Shown here piece by piece: positions 58,670 to 64,000 of a stretch of 64,000 bases of DNA (position 1 is its first letter; each line of letters begins with the position of its first letter). A program made the position numbers and the translations under genes. Source of the stretch: Luscinia megarhynchos (lineage: Eukaryota > Chordata > Aves > Passeriformes > Turdidae); the NCBI GenBank assembly GCA_034336665.1, contig JAPFBE010000003.1:61175352-61239351 (forward strand), in the 5' to 3' direction. The notes beneath the pieces were generated by a model. It had not been told where the DNA came from. It was given only the letters and a program-made list of their open reading frames with translations, and made no database searches.

Positions 58670-61224
58670 AGTTCATTTTAGTTTTCTGTGTGCAAAATAA
58701 GTTCTGTTTTGAGAGATCAAAGTAAAAGAGTAAAAAACAATAAATGCTCTTGTGATTTAACTGCTGAGTGTTAGCTACGACCCTGTAATTAATCTACCTA
58801 ATAAAATAAGAGATATACAGTTTTACCACTCAGAGGTACAGTTTTATTGGTGTAGCAGAACTTCTTCCTACACACCTCAACTTTCATGATTCAAGCTTTG
58901 GCATACAGCCCAAAATATGTGTGCCATTGCCAATATAGTGATGGAGAGATCACAGAGAGATCATAGTGATCATTTGGTGTAGGGGATCAAGGAAAAGAGA
59001 ATGCTTACCTTGTGAACAAGATTCTTCTTTAAAAGTATTTCAGGGAAGGTGCTAAACATAGTTTTCATACTTACCTCTTAAAGCAGATCAGAAATCAGTG
59101 TCTCTCAAAGACCATGCTTACTTAATATTTTACCACTTAAAACCTGGCTGAAACAATTTTCAGTTGATTGAGGTCATTTTGTGGAAAATGACAGCAGATT
59201 TTCTCATACTCCAAGGATTAATTGCATTTTTCTGCTTTCTGCACTGATGACTGCTTGATGACCCATTACCTTGCCATTGTCCATTCTGAAAATGTCCCAT
59301 CCACTTTTTATCTCTTCAAGTTGGGACAGACAATAATGCGAGTCAGTAATGCCTTTAACAAGTAGTTTGCTCCCTCATGATAAGTACCAGAACAAAAAAT
59401 GTAGAAGTATTTCATTGCTCTCATATGTACAAATACACAGTACTAAACTATGGACCACTGCTTCAATCTAACTTTTGTTGAATGGAGTGAATGGAATTTA
59501 CAGTATTTTAGGGAAAATAAACTGAAAACTGTCTCTACACATATAATCCTAATTAAGCAATTTAGTAGCTCTGTGTTCAGATCAGCAGGAAAACTATTTC
59601 ATGTTATTTCTCATGCTTGTGTATGACAAGATAAAAGTATGAGTTTTTAGGCCACTAGGGTCTGAGACGTTTGAGGAAGGTATTCACATTTAGAAGAGAA
59701 CAGACTAACAGTTGCCAGACAGGGGTTCATCTAGAGAAACATTGTCACTGATGGCATTTGGACTGAGATAGAAAGCTGAAAAGTTGTGTAATGGACAATT
59801 CTGATTAGCGTATCTCCAGAGGAAGTGCCTTCCTGACCCTAAATAGGAAGTGTCTGACTTTCACCCTGGAACATTGTTTTATAACTTCTTGCATGTAATT
59901 TTCTATTTAAGGCAGCAGCAGAAGTTCTTATTCAACTCCTGCCTAAAACACATGCTTGAGTAATGAGTTCTGGAAGTCTGTGTGCTTTTGGAGAAATACA
60001 TTTCATCAGTTTGAGGGGTATTGCCATTTTAACCTCTCCAGGAACTTCCTTGAGCTCATTCTTTTGCAGAACCTAAGGAAAATTTTGCTTATGCCTACTG
60101 TATCATCCCTTGTTTGTTCCTGCACAGCATCTAATAGCCTGACCTTTCTGTCTCTGCCTCACACAGCAGCCTATTTTTGTTCCTTCCTCTAAACCTTTTC
60201 CTGCTGTATTCTTATTTCAGAGAGGATCTGACTTCAACACTGTGACTCCAGATATACCACTTTCCAACAAAGTTTTCTAAAATGCTACTGGACATAATCT
60301 CACTTTCCACTAACATGAGATTCCTTGGCAGACTGCCTACAGACAACAAACATTTCCTGGAGAAGTCAAAAGGTGGTCCAAAAGATGTGTGCAAAACTGT
60401 AAGACAAATTCTCTGCCTAACAGCCCACAAGTTTAGTCTTGTAGATATTCAGAGGTTACTCTCATGGCATGCACAAATCTATTCCAGGTAAGGCACTGAT
60501 AGATTCTGCAAAAATGTAGTGTCTTAACATGGTCCACATTAGCCTTTAGTATTTCCCAAACAGTCCCACATCTTTTTGGCACACCTTGCATCAAATGCCC
60601 CCACAGTAGGAAATGTTAAAACGCTAATACTAGAATAAACATAAATTCTTCAGCTACTGCACATCAAAATTCTTTATTGGGAATATGGAAATTCTTCCTC
60701 CACTGGAAGCAAATTACTTTAGTAAGACTCATAGCCCTGAGCTAAAATCTCAAACATCCTATGAATTGTAGGAGGTTGTGAGGCTAAAGGAATCTTACTG
60801 CTTCTCATAAAAATCCTTGAAGATATAAGATGCCATCACGGAAAATATAAATATGTCTTAAACGATTGGAACAGAACTTTAGATAGGCAAAATAATTTTA
60901 TCTGTGTGCACAGAGAGATCTGTCTAGACTGATTTCCTTATCTTGCAGCCAAACTGTTCTCTCTGTAGCAGTCAGTCATATCTTTCAGTGGGCTCTCTGT
61001 CCAGATCCACAAAAGTATCCAGAGGAGAAACTCTGTAAAAGTCCATGTTCTGTTAGGCAAAAACTACTGGAACTGTGTCACCAGATAAACATAATTCTCT
61101 TTCAAGCACCTTGGGTTATAGTGGTTAATGAACATGCCATTGTGCCAGCTGCAGAAATAAATAAAGGACAATAATCTCAAGTTGAAGAGTTAAACAAGTG
61201 AAAGTGCCAGAGGAGCTGAATCCC
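58670..61224. other. Non-coding single-copy DNA
   Basis: AT-rich sequence. No gene, repeat family or RNA gene is recognised. Confidence 0.5.
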
Positions 61225-61432
61225 TACAGATATAGGGATACAGATATACAGATATACAGATATACAGATATACATATATACATATATACATATATACATA
61301 TATACACAGACATATATACACAGACATATAGATAGATATAGATATAGATATAGATATAGATATAGATATAGATATAGATATAGATATAGATATAGATATA
61401 GATATAGATATAGATATATAGATTAGATATAG
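61225..61432. repeat. GATATA-type hexanucleotide array
   Basis: CAGATATA units lead into ATACATAT-type units, an ACACAGACATAT doublet, then a long run of AGATAT hexamers (about 61325-61425). It encodes the isoleucine/serine repeat seen in the minus frame 61190-61468, which is not a gene. Confidence 0.96.
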
Positions 61433-64000
61433 ACAGAAGGCAACAACAATATAAAAAAATCTATGCATTGCATCTCTCCGTATCTTCCATCACTAAGAGC
61501 CAGTGGAAAGGAAGATTGTAAGAGACTTTTACATCTGACAACAGACAATTTGGGCAGAATTGTTCTCTACTCATTTTCACCTAAAGTCAGAGAGAAGTCA
61601 AAAACATGGAGAAGAAAAAAGAATTGTGGGCTGTACCACATAAAAAAAAATAGGAGACTAGTGTCTAAATCAAAGGTATGAAAAGTTATTTCATACATTT
61701 CAAATTGAAAGGATCTGTGACTGATCTAAGAGTAAAGACTCATTATCATGGATGAAAAAGAGAAAGAGTTAACCAATGCTTCAATGGCAGGCCACACTGT
61801 GACTAGAATCTAAAATGTGGAAAAATCATATAATTTGCATGCCTTTTACCAGGAAAACCAAAATTAACATTTCCCCAGACATCTCAAATTTTGCATGAAA
61901 CAAATTGCTCACTCCAAATAAATGTTACTGTGTGAGGAGCATGCTTTAATGTCCTCAGTAACATGAAACCCCAAAACACTACATGAAAAAAGGTCTGAAG
62001 CAAACATTTTTATTTTGAAATGTGACATTCATGCTTCATTCACTTCAGTTACTGGTATGAAGAACAGACTTACACCTAAATTTAAAAGTTGATGAAAGAA
62101 AAAGGAAAGGGGGAGAATTAATTAAGAGACATTACAATAATGATGAAGCTCCTATATTTTTGAAATTCCTTTGTCTATATTTTAATAAATGGTCAGAATA
62201 CTGAAGTACTTACAACAGAAAGAAAATATTTGTGAATATGTACAAGATGGCTGCTGTTTCTCATGGACTTGGTGCCTCTTTCTCAGAAAAAAGTTTCAAA
62301 TCACAGCTTTGCCCACAGAGAAGTTCACTATATCCTGGGTTTCCTCTTTCCAAGGGAGAATCTGATCTGCAAACATGGACAGGTATTTTTTGCACGATAG
62401 AGAGTGAGACAGTGGTGGGACTTCCCTAGCACAACACAGGGGTTAAGAGCTGTCCACTGAGGCAAGAGGGTTATACTATGTAGATTATATCCCTGGACTC
62501 TTCTCACTTGCTAGGGCCTTTGGAGTGGTGCTCATCTACCCTGGAATAAATGAGGAGTCATTCCTGCAAGATCAAAGACAATGAAGAAGAAATAGAGTTA
62601 TCTCTTTTTATACCATCAGCGAAATTTTAACCTGTGTGACCCTTGTTTCCAAAGACAGATCCAAGAATTCTAGGGCTGTTATCATTTGGAAAGTTAGCAT
62701 ACAAGAAATATGCTTGAGCTACAATCACTGAACATATCCATTGCTTTCATTCAAAGAATGCTGAAGTGAAAAAATATCTAGTAGAAACTCAGACTGTTTG
62801 TTTATATTCTTTTTTGTTTATTATTCTTAATACTTTATTGGGAACCATTTGTCAGTTGTCTATTTGTAAAAACATGCAAAAATAAACAGAAGCTGCACAC
62901 TTCTACAGTGGAGACTCAGTGGAGTCTTTTAGTTTGCACAGAAGTGTCTGCAGTAGTCTTCCAAATCAGACACAGACAAGGTTTAACTACCCACTGTCTC
63001 TGCTTGAAGTGCATGGAAAGATTACAGGCTGCTTGGGAGAAAATTTAAAGCAGAATAAAATAGTTTACAGAGATAAAACAAAATCAGCTGGAACCAAAGA
63101 GATGCTTCAAGGTAAACAGAAGGATTTCATTTTGTTAAGCAATTTTTCCTGGCAAGTACCATAGCAGGTACTTGTGTTTTCTGGTCATGCCTCACATACA
63201 TTAATGTTCATCACCAACTAGAGTAACAAACAGAGCTGGACAAAACCTTGGGTGGGGCCTTTCATTTCAAAGGGATAGTTTTTCCTTGCAGATTGAACAC
63301 AACATAATGTAATTTCTTGATAGTCTACTTTTTGTTACAATTGTTTTGCACATAAAAAAATAAAACAGCAGATGTAGACAAAAAGGCATAGTGGATCAGA
63401 TTAAAGAGCAGCTCCTTGTAAAAGCCTGGCTGCAGCCCTGCCTCCAGCAATGGCCAGCAGCAATGCAATGGGCAGCTGCACAGAAATACTTACCAATATT
63501 TCCCCATCCTTTAGAAATTTTTATCTCAAAGACTCCTAAGCCAGGAGTGGTGTCTCTTCTTAACGGCCCTTCATGGCAAGGTTATTCCCCTTTTTCATCC
63601 TGCCATGCTGCAAACTTTTCTACAGCCAATGCAGTTGCATTACCCATTCAGTTTGACGAGAAGTTGTGTGTACATTAACCTGTACCATTCTTCCCAAATG
63701 AACAGAGACCACATAAAACCAAGACATGTTTTTTTCCAGGGGCTAAAACAAATCCACTTACAACACATGATGATTAAAAAGGAGGGAACTACAATTCCAA
63801 TAAAAATATGGACAGTTTCTACTGCTTGAGCACTGAGCTGCCTTAGCCATTTCCTGTCACAGGAACCAATTTCCAGTGGCTTGACACTGCTAACATCTCT
63901 GAGACACCTCATCAACCATGACTTGAGCTTTTCACTGCACAGATCTCCAGAAGACAAGACTGTTCTTTGTACTCATCCTGGTTTTAAGATTTTTCAATGG
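61433..64000. other. Non-coding single-copy DNA
   Basis: AT-rich sequence with no gene or repeat family recognised. The opposite-strand frames at 63605-63829 and 63640-63957 overlap and lack motifs. Confidence 0.5.

Noticed and set aside
1..64000. CRISPR arrays, bacterial operons, rRNA or tRNA genes
   Set aside because: The direct repeats present are simple or tandem, without spacer-repeat structure. No tRNA cloverleaf with A and B boxes or rRNA core was recognised. Repeat content is avian, so prokaryotic signals are not expected.

Overview
This 64 kb window reads as bird nuclear DNA, and I find no protein-coding gene in it that I can name. The avian assignment rests on its interspersed repeats. 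There are about ten CR1 LINE fragments in both orientations and of very different ages, plus the 3' part of an endogenous-retrovirus LTR of a type I know from bird genomes. I see no Alu, B1 or L1 sequence. The DNA is AT-rich and CpG-poor, every open frame is short, and no CpG-island promoter is visible. The best description is an intergenic desert or a very long intron. Songbird origin is plausible but not shown.

Layout. 1-5060 is mostly single-copy, with a pyrimidine-rich stretch near 1.05-1.48 kb and a TATC microsatellite at 2.48 kb. 5.06-5.43 kb is an antisense CR1. 5.4-11.7 kb is single-copy and includes a conserved-looking AT-rich block near 9.3-9.8 kb. 11.7-12.2 kb holds two abutting sense CR1 3' ends. 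13-16 kb holds short minisatellites, a CA repeat and a CR1 reverse-transcriptase-end fragment. 17-27 kb is mostly single-copy with several enhancer-like AT-rich blocks.

The ERV LTR lies at 27.4-27.9 kb. A compound tetranucleotide array and a decayed ~177-bp tandem repeat follow at 28.9-29.8 kb. CR1 pieces occur at 30.6 and 32.9 kb. At 36.0-37.25 kb there is an unusual CR1 copy that keeps the element's 5' end. Further CR1 pieces are at 40.6, 47.0 and 50.2 kb, with a probable MIR-type SINE at 50.6 kb. The last 13 kb is AT-rich single-copy DNA interrupted by A-rich, CA/TA and GATATA arrays.

No genes can be said to work together here. The window's content is repeat history plus candidate regulatory blocks, which I mark as inference because conservation cannot be measured from one sequence. 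I found no evidence of a new biological system. The observations most worth following are the 5'-end-bearing CR1 with an internal deletion and an in-frame 57-bp duplication, the decayed tandem repeat at 29.3-29.8 kb, and the candidate conserved blocks.
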